A DNA stretch of 64,000 nt from positions 15,556,869 through 15,620,868 of the forward strand of contig JARUPZ010000003.1 in NCBI GenBank assembly GCA_031213475.1, read 5' to 3'. Positions 24,301 to 36,300 of this stretch are shown piece after piece. Source of the stretch: Nereocystis luetkeana. Taxonomy: Eukaryota > Sar > Phaeophyceae > Laminariales > Laminariaceae. Each line of letters opens with the position of its first letter. Position 1 is the stretch's first letter. A program made the position numbers and the translations under genes. Below the pieces are notes generated by a model. The model searched no databases, was not told the origin of the DNA, and saw only the letters and a list, made by a program, of their open reading frames with translations.

Positions 24301-27300
24301 TGGGGCCTTTTTTCAGTGCGTCCTGCGTAACATCTATTGGGTCTTGATGCTTCCTTCTTCCTCTCTGTTGAAGCAAATCCGATTTTGGCGGATAGATCAT
24401 CAGCACCCTGGTCGCCGCTGTTTCCTTTCCAGGGCAACGTCGATCACTTTGAACTGCCATCCTTTTTCTAGCCGACGCATTCAGTTAACCCTTTCATTGT
24501 GCAGTACGTTCCTTCGCGGTGGCCTCCTCTCGGCCCTATCCGGCCTCCCGCGCTAAAAAACGAAATACTCATAGAAAACCGTGTGAAGCCTATTTTAACC
24601 CGCGTACTGCTGTTTACCTGGTATGCATTTTGCGTACACGACAATGACGACATTCTACTTCCGAGTCTTCCTTTCTAGATTTACCCGATTCCGCCATAAT
24701 ATATGTATACATCAAGTCCTTGTTTTTTCGCGAATCGTCGAAAAAAAGAAAAGTAGCCCGTTTTTCGTTTTCTTCCATACCAGGTACAAGGCATTATACC
24801 AGGTATTCGTGCTTGAGAAGTACAAGGATCCCTTCGGGATGTGGTTGAGTTGATTTCCCGGGGGCATCGCAAGATAAAAGGGGGGAGCATCATCATCATG
24901 ATCATCATGATCATGATCATCATCATCATCTTCAGCCTTCCCCATGTATTTACTCCGAGTTTTACTGGTGTATCCTGCTGTGTGATAGGATGAGGTTCGA
25001 CGAAACTGTACGTGATCATTGTGAACATATTGCATGTTCCTCCTGCACACACAGACGAACACAAAAAACACGGTGGCTGTCACAGAGGCCGAAGTGCAAA
25101 GTGCTGGCGGTGCTGTTGTATTGCCGTTTTACCGCTGCTGCTGTTGTTGTAGTTTGTGCCGTCGCCGCGCGATTGCTTTTTAAGTCCCGGGGAAGAGCGT
25201 TGCTTTGTATCGTCGTGCCCCCTGCGCAGCGTCGGGTTAAATGCAAGCACTGCCTCTGTTTGAGATTGCGTGTCTGTTCCTACTTCCTCCATGCTACCTG
25301 GTAGGTGGGCAGGAGACAAGGTACACACCCTCCGTGGCCATCACAAAATCAATGGAAAAGCTTGATGTGGGTACCGAGGCTGCCACCAAGCAGAGAGCTT
25401 GAGGGGCGGTGTGATTAGACATGGCATTATAATACCGAAGCAGCAGCAGAGCTAAATAATGTTTGATTAGGCTTTGCATAGCTGGGCGGGCGGAACGCCT
25501 TGACGCGCTTACCTGCCAGATATGGCGAATTTGAACTCCCAGAGCACGCCCGCCACGGAGCCCGGCCGAGACCCAGGCTTGTGCCACCGTGGTGTACATG
25601 CGGGGCGGCCCTGCGTGGCCCGCAGCCGAGAGAGCGAGAAAAAGCCCGCGGTCAGAAGAACAGAAATCGTAGCCGATGTGCGAAAAAAGTTCATATATTT
25701 GGTATATATAACAGGTATATATACGAGGTCCCCCTTCGGGTTGTGGTCCACTTGAAATCCCGGGGGCTTTCTTTCCCAGCGAGGCACCGGCCTTGCTCTC
25801 AGTCTCTCATCGTGCTCGAAAGGGATAAAGCTGCTCTTTTTCTATCTCTAAACATTCAACACAGTACCAACGAGTACCTGCTCAGTAGGCAAACCTCACA
25901 AGGTGTCCCGACCTTTGAACTTAACGAGTGGCGTCTTCGGCGTAGGAAAACTGTTCCTCCTTTTTGTTGGTACGCGCTGCGTTCACTCGTTTTTGGCTGT
26001 TTGCTTTTCTGGAATAAGTTTTGTTCTTGCCACCTTCCCCGCATACGACGCACGATGGAGACTCAAGAGGTGGGAGGGTCTGCTTCCCCGAACGGTGGCC
26101 AAGCCACTGAGCCCCAGGGCTCCTCGGTGGCCCACCGCCAAAGGCTCGTCGATGTGGATCGGGCGCCTTGTACAGCAGACCAAGAACAGGAGCAAGAGCC
26201 TCAGCAGGAGCCCCAAGACGAAGTCCGAGCAGCCTAAAGAATCCGGGCCTCGGACCGACACGGGGGGCTAGCTACACTAAGTTGCATAATTTTGGTTTAT
26301 CTACCGGGACCCCCTTTTGCGATTTTTGTCGGGAATTTCGAGGGGCTGGTGTCGGCAGCGATGGGGACTGAGCGTGTTTTGGCAGCGCGGGTGGAGGTCG
26401 TTCTGGGGGTGGTTCGGATGGCAGCTAGCGAGCAGTACCCCAACTTGATGCCCACGCTGTACCTGTCTTTTTTGGCTACCGTATCGAGGCCTACTCGGCA
26501 CTTTGGACGCCATGTGGTTGGCTTTTGAGACTCTTGAGAACAGCAACACACACGCCATCAACGGGCAAAAATATTTTGTTTCGCCTCCCCTGCTTCTTCG
26601 ACGCGGGGGCGGTCGTCCGCCCCGTCGGAGCCCCGGTCCGCCAGTACTGATTGCGGCCAGGGCCGGACGCCTTACCAGTCGCCGTTCATGGCAGACGGGA
26701 TCGCGCAATAATCCGCTTGTGATGAACATCAACAAACCCATCCCTGTCTTGACACGTCTTCCGAGTGCTGGCCCCTGGACGAACACCACCACGCTGAAGT
26801 TCACGCTGTCTGCGTGCCCATCCGGACCGATGGCCCCCCTCCTCGGGAGCGGCCTACTCTCATCGCCCGCTCGCGCCACCGCACTCAGCGAAAACCGAGG
26901 CCACTGCCTAAACTGCCGCGAAGACGCACACTCCCCCAAGCAGTGTAGACACGCCTTCCAAAACCTTACCGGCATTTTGAACCCCGACCTCGGGACGCTC
27001 GACGACGACGGCGAGGCGTCGCGACGTTGGCAAAAACGCATTGTCCTATACCTCCGCGACAACAAATCCCCACGACCGAACAGACAGCACAACAAGAAAA
27101 AAACAAAAAGCACCGCTTCGGCCATTCGCGTGGGCAGCACCTCGGCCAGGGCCAGCAGAACAAACAAAGCGACGACTACAACACACGCGCGGAACGAGGA
27201 TATATACCAGCAGTCTAATTCTGGCCATCGCGGTGGTGGTCCGACTGCCCCCGCCTCTTCCACTTCTGCCCCGGCCTCGGGGATCCGCTACGGTGCTTCG

Positions 27301-30300
27301 CATAACTCGGCGGGAAACCCGAACGGACGTCAGCCAGGCATCTTCCTCGCGTCGGATACTGACAGGTCCACCGCAGTACGACCCCTCCCGCCCGTCCGCC
27401 GTCAGCATTGCCGGGAGAAAAAGTATTGGGCTCACAAGATGCTCGTGTCCCAGGCTCGCCCAGCGCTCAGCGCCGAACGGGCCCTGCGCGCTACCCCGTA
27501 CTGCGGACCGACGCAGCGACCCAGCCTCGCTTTTTTCACCGGAGAACCCCCGGGCGTCTTCCCCGGCGTCGGGAGCCCGCGCTTCAAACGCCGCTCTCCC
27601 AAGCCACGCACCGCGCAGCACCACGATTGTCGCGCCGGCGCGTCGTTTTTTTCAGCGGGGGTGTCCCTCCCGGCCGTGCCGTGGCGGTCGGTTTGAGGTG
27701 CGGGAAGGTCAGCACCGAAACCCCGAGATCTCGGTTGAAGCTCGACTCCTCGCAAGAACGGTGGCCGCTCCACCCTTTTTCCTATCAAGGAAGAGTCGAA
27801 AAGATGGGCTACGCACCTCGTCCCCCTTCCTCACCAGGTCTACAGGAAAGAAGCCCTCTCCGTTGGACACTTTGTTGCCACCCACCCGAGCCCCGTTCCT
27901 GAAGCCAGTCTACGGGGTCTGCAGGCCCTCTTTCATCTTCGCGCACGCCACTCCACGTGCGCAGCGCTCCTTCGACTCCAGCGGAACACGACAAACCTGA
28001 CACTGCCCGTCGAGCCAGTGGTGACTCCACGGCCTCCGGTAAAATCAAGCGGTCGGATCAACCTGCGTTGAAATCGGAAGAGTCGCAGCTCTCGTCACGC
28101 AGAAAGGGCTCAGAGCCCCACAACCCCTTTCGTCCTCGGACAGAGATTATCGGGCACAGCAAGAGAAACTTCTGGCGATTTTCGGCCTACGGGCAATGGT
28201 AGCACCGAGGAAATATACGTGGAACCGGACTCGCCTCGTGCACCAGGTGATCAGTGTTATCAGAGAAGCACCCCCCTCTCCCCTCAAATATACACACGCC
28301 GTAACTGCGGCGACCGACGACTCGGTACCGCCGGTCTTTGACCCTACGCTCGAGTATTCAAGGGAGCGGGTGGTACTGTCCTGGCAGCCCCCCTTCTATT
28401 CTTTGCAGTAGTCCCCCTCGATATTCGTCGTTGTTGACGATGTGTCATACTCCTACGCGAAACAGTACATGATGACTTTTCAAGACCACGGCGTAGCGGA
28501 GCAGATGATGTCCTCGCCAGGCTAACGCGAGCACAAACACATCATCGGTCGAGGCGGGCATAATTTCAAGTGCGCTATCTGGGACCGCCTTCGGGAAGAC
28601 GCCGTCCTTGCTGGCACTTTTGCCAAGTTCACGCAGAACCCGGCCATGAAGCAGCATCTATTGAGCACTGGCACCGAACGTTTGGCTGAGGCCAGCCCTG
28701 TTGGCTCTTGACCCCGTGTGGGGCATCGGAGTCTGCGCGGACGACCCCGAGGCCCAAGACCCCTCTCGGTAGCATGATAAAACAATTGCTCGGGAAAGCT
28801 CTTTCCGCCGTTCGCGATACCCTTCGCGAAAGTGAGGCCGGGTTGGCACATCCGGACCTCCCTCCCTTCATCAATTTAGCACTACGACCACGCCCGATGG
28901 AATTCATGACATTTCACCAGTGCCGCCCCGCCCTTTGGCTGTGGGTGATGGCTCTGACGTGCCAGCTGACCACAGTCCCGAGGTCTTGGCTGTCGCATCT
29001 ACTGTATTTTCATCCCTCCCTCGCGCTGTCAGAATGCGGCCCCTGCCTCGTCGGGGGCACCATTACCCTCGACGACGCCTCTCTTTCAACGAAAATCGTG
29101 ATTCACAACGGAGCTGGCACTCTCGCACCTTTTGGTTGGTTGCCGTTTCTCGACACTGTCTTCTACCTACAGACTTTCATCAGACGAGATGGTTTTGAAT
29201 CACATGGTCACGGTTGGTGCGGCATCCGTCGCGTGCGAGCAGAAATGCGCCCCTCGTTATTGGGGGGGGCTTTGGCGAATCGGCTCCTCTGAAAAGTTCG
29301 ACGAGTGCGCGCCTGAGCGTCCATTTTTTTTCGAAATGATGATGAGCCTACGTGCTCCCTCGCGGTTTGGTGCAGTATGCAGTACTGCTGGACGCGCTTT
29401 AATAGCCGCTCTTACCGCTCTCTGTTCCCTCGGTCGTCGGACCAACGCGTTTTTGGCGAGCTGGAGTTATTTACTTCTTCACGCCCGAAACAGGCATATG
29501 TCCGTTTTTACGCCATCGACCCACCGCCGCTTCGGGTGGAGGTTTCCATCTACGCTACGAGGGCGGCGCTGTAGGCGTTACCCTGCCCGACGATCCTCAA
29601 CTGCTTGCGGTCAACCTGGTTCGCAGCTATGGCTCCCCGGCACTCACTGGACACTACGTACTTGGTTGGCGTAATGCCTCAACCCTTACCCATGCTCGGT
29701 TGAGGAGCAGTTCGTCACCTCCGGGTGACAGTTTCTTCCCCTCGTTGGAGTGGTGAATCTCGAGCCGGGGGGCATCCTCGGCGTCGCCCACGCCCCACTG
29801 CTGAGCGTCCCGCAAAACGTTTTTTATTGCGCGACCACCGAGCTCCCAACCCCTACCGCCGGCCTATTTGAGGCATCTCCGGTCTCAGCAGTTACGGTTT
29901 CACCCCTCGCAATTCCAGCCTCGCCCTCGCCTGCCCTGCTGGAGTGTTTGAGTCCAGAACAGCGCGCTTCGTTCCTGCGCGCCTGGACGCATTTGCCGTT
30001 ACATCCGGGAGCGGTGGGTTTTGACCTTCACGGCACGAACTGGACCCCGGAGGCCATTGGACAACTGGGGGATGTTCTCTGCGAATTTCCTGGATTTTGG
30101 TTCCTGCTCCTTGACGCCTTCCGTGATTTTGGTCCCGGAAGGAAGCACTCCTGTCACGTCCCGGCCGCTCCGCATCAATCCCATCACGGGCAAGGAAGTG
30201 GAGGCCATCTTGGACCAGTACCTTGCGGCAGGCCTGATTCAGCACTCGACCTACTCTCTCCGTACTCGAGTCGAGCCCGCTGGTGGTCATCCCGAAGAAG

Positions 30301-33300
30301 TCTGGAGGTGTTCGGATCACCGCGAACTACAAGAAACCCAACCTGATCAGCTTGTTTTCCCTATCTTTGATTTGGTCTCCTCGTTCCACCAGATTTTCGC
30401 GCACAAGGAAACCGTTCCTCTCACCGCATTTTTGCGCTCCCACGGGTCTGTAAGAGTGGCTCGTCATGCCCCAGGGCAGCCGATGCTTCGCCCGGATGGT
30501 TCGTCAAGATAATTAACGAAGCCATTCACGGTTTGGGACAGGTGGCGGCCTACCTCGACGATGTGTTCGTTTTCGACCCCGAATCCGACGGTCCACGTCA
30601 AGACAATAACGAGCCCTGCCCTTTTCGAGCGCCTTCACAAACACAACCTCAAGCTTTCCATATTGAAGGCTCGCCTAGGTGCCACGGATGCAAGTACTTT
30701 CTAAACCACTCCATTTCGCCCCCGGGTATACGGCCAAATGCCGAAAATGTATCGGCTTTGCTGGAAAATGTCGTTGTCCGCTTTCGCTTCGGTTTTTGTC
30801 GTACATACCCTTAGGGGGGCGACCAGGGCTCCGCAGAAGCCCACGCCGCAGCGACGATAGTCGCCCAGCGCGCTCCTCTCTTTTTTTTTTACAAGGACTT
30901 CTTTAGAGGGAGAAGATTCCGCCGTGATCACTGATGATTCAGCCGCGTCTGCCCCTTCGCCGCCTGGCAACCCTCTGAATGTCTTGCCGCATCTCCACTC
31001 GGACGCCCCGACGAACTGCCGCTGCCGCTGGCACTACGCCGCCTGCTGTTGCTTATGGCTTTGGGCCCGGCGGGGACCCCTACAGTAGACCATCCGTCCG
31101 GCGTGCTATCGATCACCCCGCCGCGAGTCCTACGGCCGCGACCGCCCGCGTCCGTCGTTATGGTCCCATGCTCCTGTCGCCTCGTCAGTCCCGACGGTAC
31201 CCATCATCCTGTCCGACCGCGATCGCACCGAGCTGCTGCATGGGGTTTTCTCTTTAACGGCTTCCGCCGCCAACTGACGTAGCGCCCGTCACCACGACCG
31301 AATTTCAGTTCTCTGGGATTCCGCAGCGCGCTATTCGCACGTCGACTGGGCTCGGTGAATAACACAGCGCAAGCCCGCGGCCAACGCCGCCATGGGCTAC
31401 AAAGCCCTTCGGCCGGCCGATCGGAAGCTTTATCGTGTTTCCCTCCTCACCGGCGCCCTCCATTTTCGGAAGTTCAGCAAAGGCCGATTGTCCACCACCG
31501 ACGCGGGCCTCGTACCAATCGTCCGACGACAGCCGTTCTCCCCCGCTTGCGCCGGTGGGTACGCAACACCCGATGAGTCGTACGACCTGTTTGTTGAACG
31601 ACGAGCCTATAATTTTCGCCTATTCTGTTCCGCTGCTCATGCGCCCCTGGGTCATGCAGGCTTGCCATTCCACAGCTGTCTGCCACCTGGGAACCGCTTG
31701 CACCCTATATACGTATGCTCGGAGCGTTTCTATTGATGGATTGGTATGAGCATCTGCACCCGGTGGTGGTTGCGCAACTGCATGAAGTGAAGTAGTCCAC
31801 CATCACAATGCCCTTACCAGAAGGGCCTGGCATCGCCGTCGGCGTCGACTAAATCGGCCCTCTCCCGGTGACGCCTCGGGGTGATACCTACATCTTGCTT
31901 TACACTGATCGTTTCGGCCGCCGGGCTTACGTCATGTTCGCCTCCACAGCGGCTGAGTTCGCCGCTGAGGTCACAGCAGAAACGTTCTCATCAACCGGAA
32001 TTTTTATTCTCCTCTCTGGGGATGTTGTTTTGCATCATCCTCTCGGACAACGGCCTCCAGTCCTTGCTCCAAGCTTTCGCACGCCGTTTATCAGCTTCGA
32101 GGGGCTCGGGAAATTGCCACCAGCTCTTACCACCCCAAAACGGCAACCAGTGGGCGGGGTGGAACGTGTAAACCGCTCGATGGCCCAGATGCTGGCTGCC
32201 AATGATCGTCAACGAACTCCAAAACAACTAAACTGGGATGTCGAATTTACGTACTGCTGTATACAACAACAATTCTGTCCGCCCCGCCACGGGTTTGGCT
32301 CCCAACGAGGTCCATGTGGGTTGGCTGCCGCGCCTCCCTCTCACGATTTTCGATTTTCAAGCGTGCTGGAGTCGCCGAGTTTGGCCCGCGACCACCTAGC
32401 CTACTGCGACTTGGCGACGGACCGCCAGCAACGCGCGCACGATATCGTTTCGCAAACACCACGCCCTCCCCGTTGCTTGCTCGCGTGAACTAACTACCCG
32501 CAACTCCGCCCTCTCCGACGCACTGAAATTCGCCGTTGGCGGCTGGGCGTGGATGTACAATACGGCGTGGCCACCACCATCCGCCAGGGCGCGAAGCCTT
32601 ATTTCTGACACCCCCGACGGACACCCCGGACGGATCCCCTCCCTCTGGGTGGCTAACCGCCTGTATTTGGATCTTCCTTAAGATATGCTCCGCGCTGATG
32701 CTCGCCGCCGCCGCGTATCGGTTCAATGCTTCAATGCCCTGGGCCAAACTCCACGAACATGCCGAAGTATTTTTGCTATCCGGGGTTGTCTTGTACTTTT
32801 TGACGTTTTCCGAGTTTTCGGGTTGTTTTTTTCCCCTCTTGTGCTCGGTAAATATGTTCCAGTTTTTTGTTTTTTTTTTGAGCCGGGTTGTGGGGATGGG
32901 TTTTGCACACTTTTGTCCCGCTCAGTGTCGGTGCTGGTCTTGGTAATCGGGCCAAAAAATCAGTTGTGGCACACAGGACACGTTTCCGGAGTTGTGGTCT
33001 GGGTTTGATAATAGGTGGTTTATTTATGGTGTTTTTTTTCCTTGTCGTCCTGCCGATCCCCCCCCCCCTTCCCCGCTCAGGAGCTGGGGGCGATCTGGAT
33101 ACTATGCATACTTGACCGCCTCGTTTTTTGTGCTAACCTTCGCGTTTCCGTACTGTATACATATAACACTTTCTCGCCCCACCCCCCTTGCGGGGGGTAT
33201 GGGCTATGGCTTTCGTTGACGATCTTTCCCTGTCCCCTACGGCTAACTAAGCCTTCCTGGCGTACCTTGCCGGCTTCGTAATACAATAACCTTCCCGTTC

Positions 33301-36300
33301 AGACGTTCAGAGGTGTGGGAGTGGGTTCTGGACGAGCGGCGTCTTCGACTTATGTTCTATATAGCTCGTGAAATCGGGATGGTTTTCATGGATTTCCCTA
33401 TAATAGTTCTGCATATATAAACGCCTCAGCTCATCAGAGTGGTGTTATTTATGGTACTGCTTTGAATGAGGCGGTAATCAATTACCTGGGTTCAGGCGAT
33501 CTGGATACTGTGCATACTTGACCGCCTCGTTTTTTGTGCTAACCTTTTGCTTTTCCGTACTGTAGATGAACTAAACACTTTCTCGCCCCACCCCCCTTGC
33601 GGGGGGTATGGGCTATGGCTTTCGTTGACGATATTTTCCTGTCCCCTACGGCTAACTAGGCCTTACTGGCGTACCTTGCCGACTTCGTAATACAATAACC
33701 TTCCCGTTCAGACGTTCAGAGGTGTGAGAGTGGGTTTTGGAGGAGCCGCGTCTTCGACTCATGTTCTATATATATAGCTCGTGAAATCGAGGTGGTTTTC
33801 ATGGATTTCCCTTTACATATACGCCTCAGCTCATCAGATTGGTGTTATTTATGGTACTGCTTTGAATGAGGCGATACTTAATTACCTGGGTTCAGGAATT
33901 GGGATCGTACTTATTCGTAGTACTTGGGAGGCGTACGCATCTTAGATGAGAAACACCAGGGGTTTTCCCATTGAAGCACGAGCCTTGCTCTCAGTCTCTC
34001 ATCATCCTAGAAAGCAAAAAAAGTTGCTCTCTACTATTAATACCGCTGTAGGCATTCAACGCACGTGAGCACCAACGAGTGCCTCCTCAGTATATAGACG
34101 AACCTATCAAATGTCCTGACCTTTGAACGTTACCCACAGCAGCATTAATTACTAAATAAAGTCAATTCAACAAGGCGGCGGTCTTGCAGTCAAGTAGCAC
34201 AAGAGTAGCAGCAGCAGAGAACAGCAGCCGAGAGCAGCAGCAGAGAAAGAACAGCAGCTGAGCATTGCCGACGGTCCCGAGGCAGTCGCTAAACCGTAGA
34301 AAACCCAGCAATGCTGCTGGCTTCATATTTTATATATAAAAAATCGGCATCCTACGTACTGGCTTCCATTTTCCTTTACCCATTGACAAAATTCATGCCA
34401 GTGGCTGCTTGGTGGCGTTTGTATTCCAGCATGCATGAGTCAGCGCCACCCGGGGATGATATAGATAACCACAAGCCCTTCGATGCAAATCCGGGGACGA
34501 AATCGGCGATCCCCCGGGTCTATACCGCCCGGTAACGGTGTGCGAACCCGTACTTATCCCGCTCTGATTGTCTGGTATACTCGAGCAGTGTGTTTGTTTT
34601 TGTACATACGGTTATATCTATACGTGACGAGCTAAACTACTGCTGTACTGCTCAACGCACAGTACGAGTATTTCTACAGCAGTACTGCAGTACTGCTGCT
34701 GTTGAGAGAGAGAGACGTGCAGCAGTACAACAGTAGTATTATTCGTATGTACTTGCTTCTGTATCGACTACTGGTCTACTGGTACGTATAATACATACAT
34801 ACAGCAGTATGTACTATTCATACTAGTATTAATGCTACGAGATGTACATCATCAGGCATTGCAGGGATACTGCTTGTAAATAACACTAAATAAAACAACA
34901 GCAGCAGTACTCGTACGTAAATACCTGGTACTCAGCAGCACTGATGCTGCACAATATCATGTCATACGTAATAATAGTGCCGCTACTGCTACATCATACC
35001 AGGTACGCACTTGGTATGATATGTACCAATATCAAACAAATATATGTACATCGTACTCGTGCGTACCAGTACCACATCAATACGTAATACCTGGTATTCA
35101 TACTGCTATATTATACCTGGTATTGTATGTATGAAACAAACATGCATGAACGGGTTGTTGTTGTTGTTCTCACATTAACTCACAATTCAATGCAGTCCGT
35201 GGTCGCAGGACAGGCTCCAATAACTCTGGAGTGGAAGAAATACCTCAAGTAAAAACAGAGGCAAAAAAAAACCCAAAAAACAGGCATACGCACTCCACCA
35301 CTGCGGACACCAGGGAAGCAAAAAAGGAGACTATTAATAGCAGACAAAAACCTAAAAAAAGAAGATGAAGCTAAGCAAAACAAAAACAAAAACAAAACTA
35401 AAACAGACGCAGATAGCAAAACGCGAAGAAAAGGCAAGGCAAAACGGACCATACTAACAAAGACACAAAGAGGTACAAACGGGAATGAAAGAAAAATGAA
35501 AACAAAGAAGGGACAAAAAAGCGATAATCACGGGCGGGGGGGAAAGAAAATACCAAAGGCAGGCACTGGAGCATACAGACACGAAAAGTTGCCCAGATGG
35601 CACCATGCTAGTTACTTGGGTCCCAAAGAAAGGAGTGCATCATGACGATGATGGCCATAACCAGGCTTCAGTCTGTTGGGCAGACCGCCTCCCCTCCCCC
35701 CCCCCGCCATTCCCCCTCGTCCCCCTTTCGCCCCCCCCCTCTTCCCTGTCATTCTGCACACTCGCGTTGGCGTCAACGGCTGTGGTCGTGGTCGCAGCTA
35801 TTCTATGCCGTTCTGCCGATGCCTCCTTCATAATGAACGGGTATCTACTAATAATAATATTAATGAATACCATGGTACAGAACACTACTTACAACATCGC
35901 TGTACCAGTAATACCTGGTATTCATATAATACGTACGAACAACAGCAGTACCAGGTATATTATATCTTATCATACGAGTATTTTACGCATGAACATCCCC
36001 GATACTTTTCGTTGGACTAAATCCTACCAGGTATATACGAGTACTCTCCTTCTCAACAATTTTTATATAGGAAATAGCGTGCGAAATAGTTTTTTTTGTT
36101 AACTAAATTTTGATACCTGGTACATCATGGCCACCATCAGCGTGTTGTGGTTCCAGCATTTTTTCTTTTTTGGATAAGAAACGAAACCGTGAAAAACGCT
36201 CGTATACGTACGTATTCTATTTCTACTCTAAATCCTATATGTTAGTGGTGGTGTGGTAGACTGACTGACTTGAACTCCATCAGGCTCGTTGCTTGTTGCG

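Larger units (their letters stand above)
25757..34133 (+). mobile_element. Decayed Ty3/gypsy-type LTR retrotransposon (about 8.4 kb)
   Basis: Bounded by related terminal segments (25757-25924 and 33959-34133) and carrying, in order, a zinc-knuckle Gag frame, gypsy-type RT motifs and integrase motifs, all on the plus strand. Order Gag-RT-IN is that of Ty3/gypsy. Many frameshifts and stops break pol, and the LTRs differ noticeably, so it is an old, inactive copy. It lies in sense orientation inside WDR76 intron 7. Confidence 0.85.

Noticed and set aside
26301..27263. 320-codon minus-strand ORF
   Set aside because: It lies antisense to the zinc-knuckle Gag frame and shows no domain; a shadow in GC-rich DNA.
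27041..28000. 319-codon plus-strand ORF overlapping Gag
   Set aside because: Pro/Ser/Arg-rich reading in another frame of the retroelement, with no recognisable domain.
35180..35452. Hydrophobic 90-codon minus-strand ORF
   Set aside because: Translation of an A-rich tract; composition explains it.
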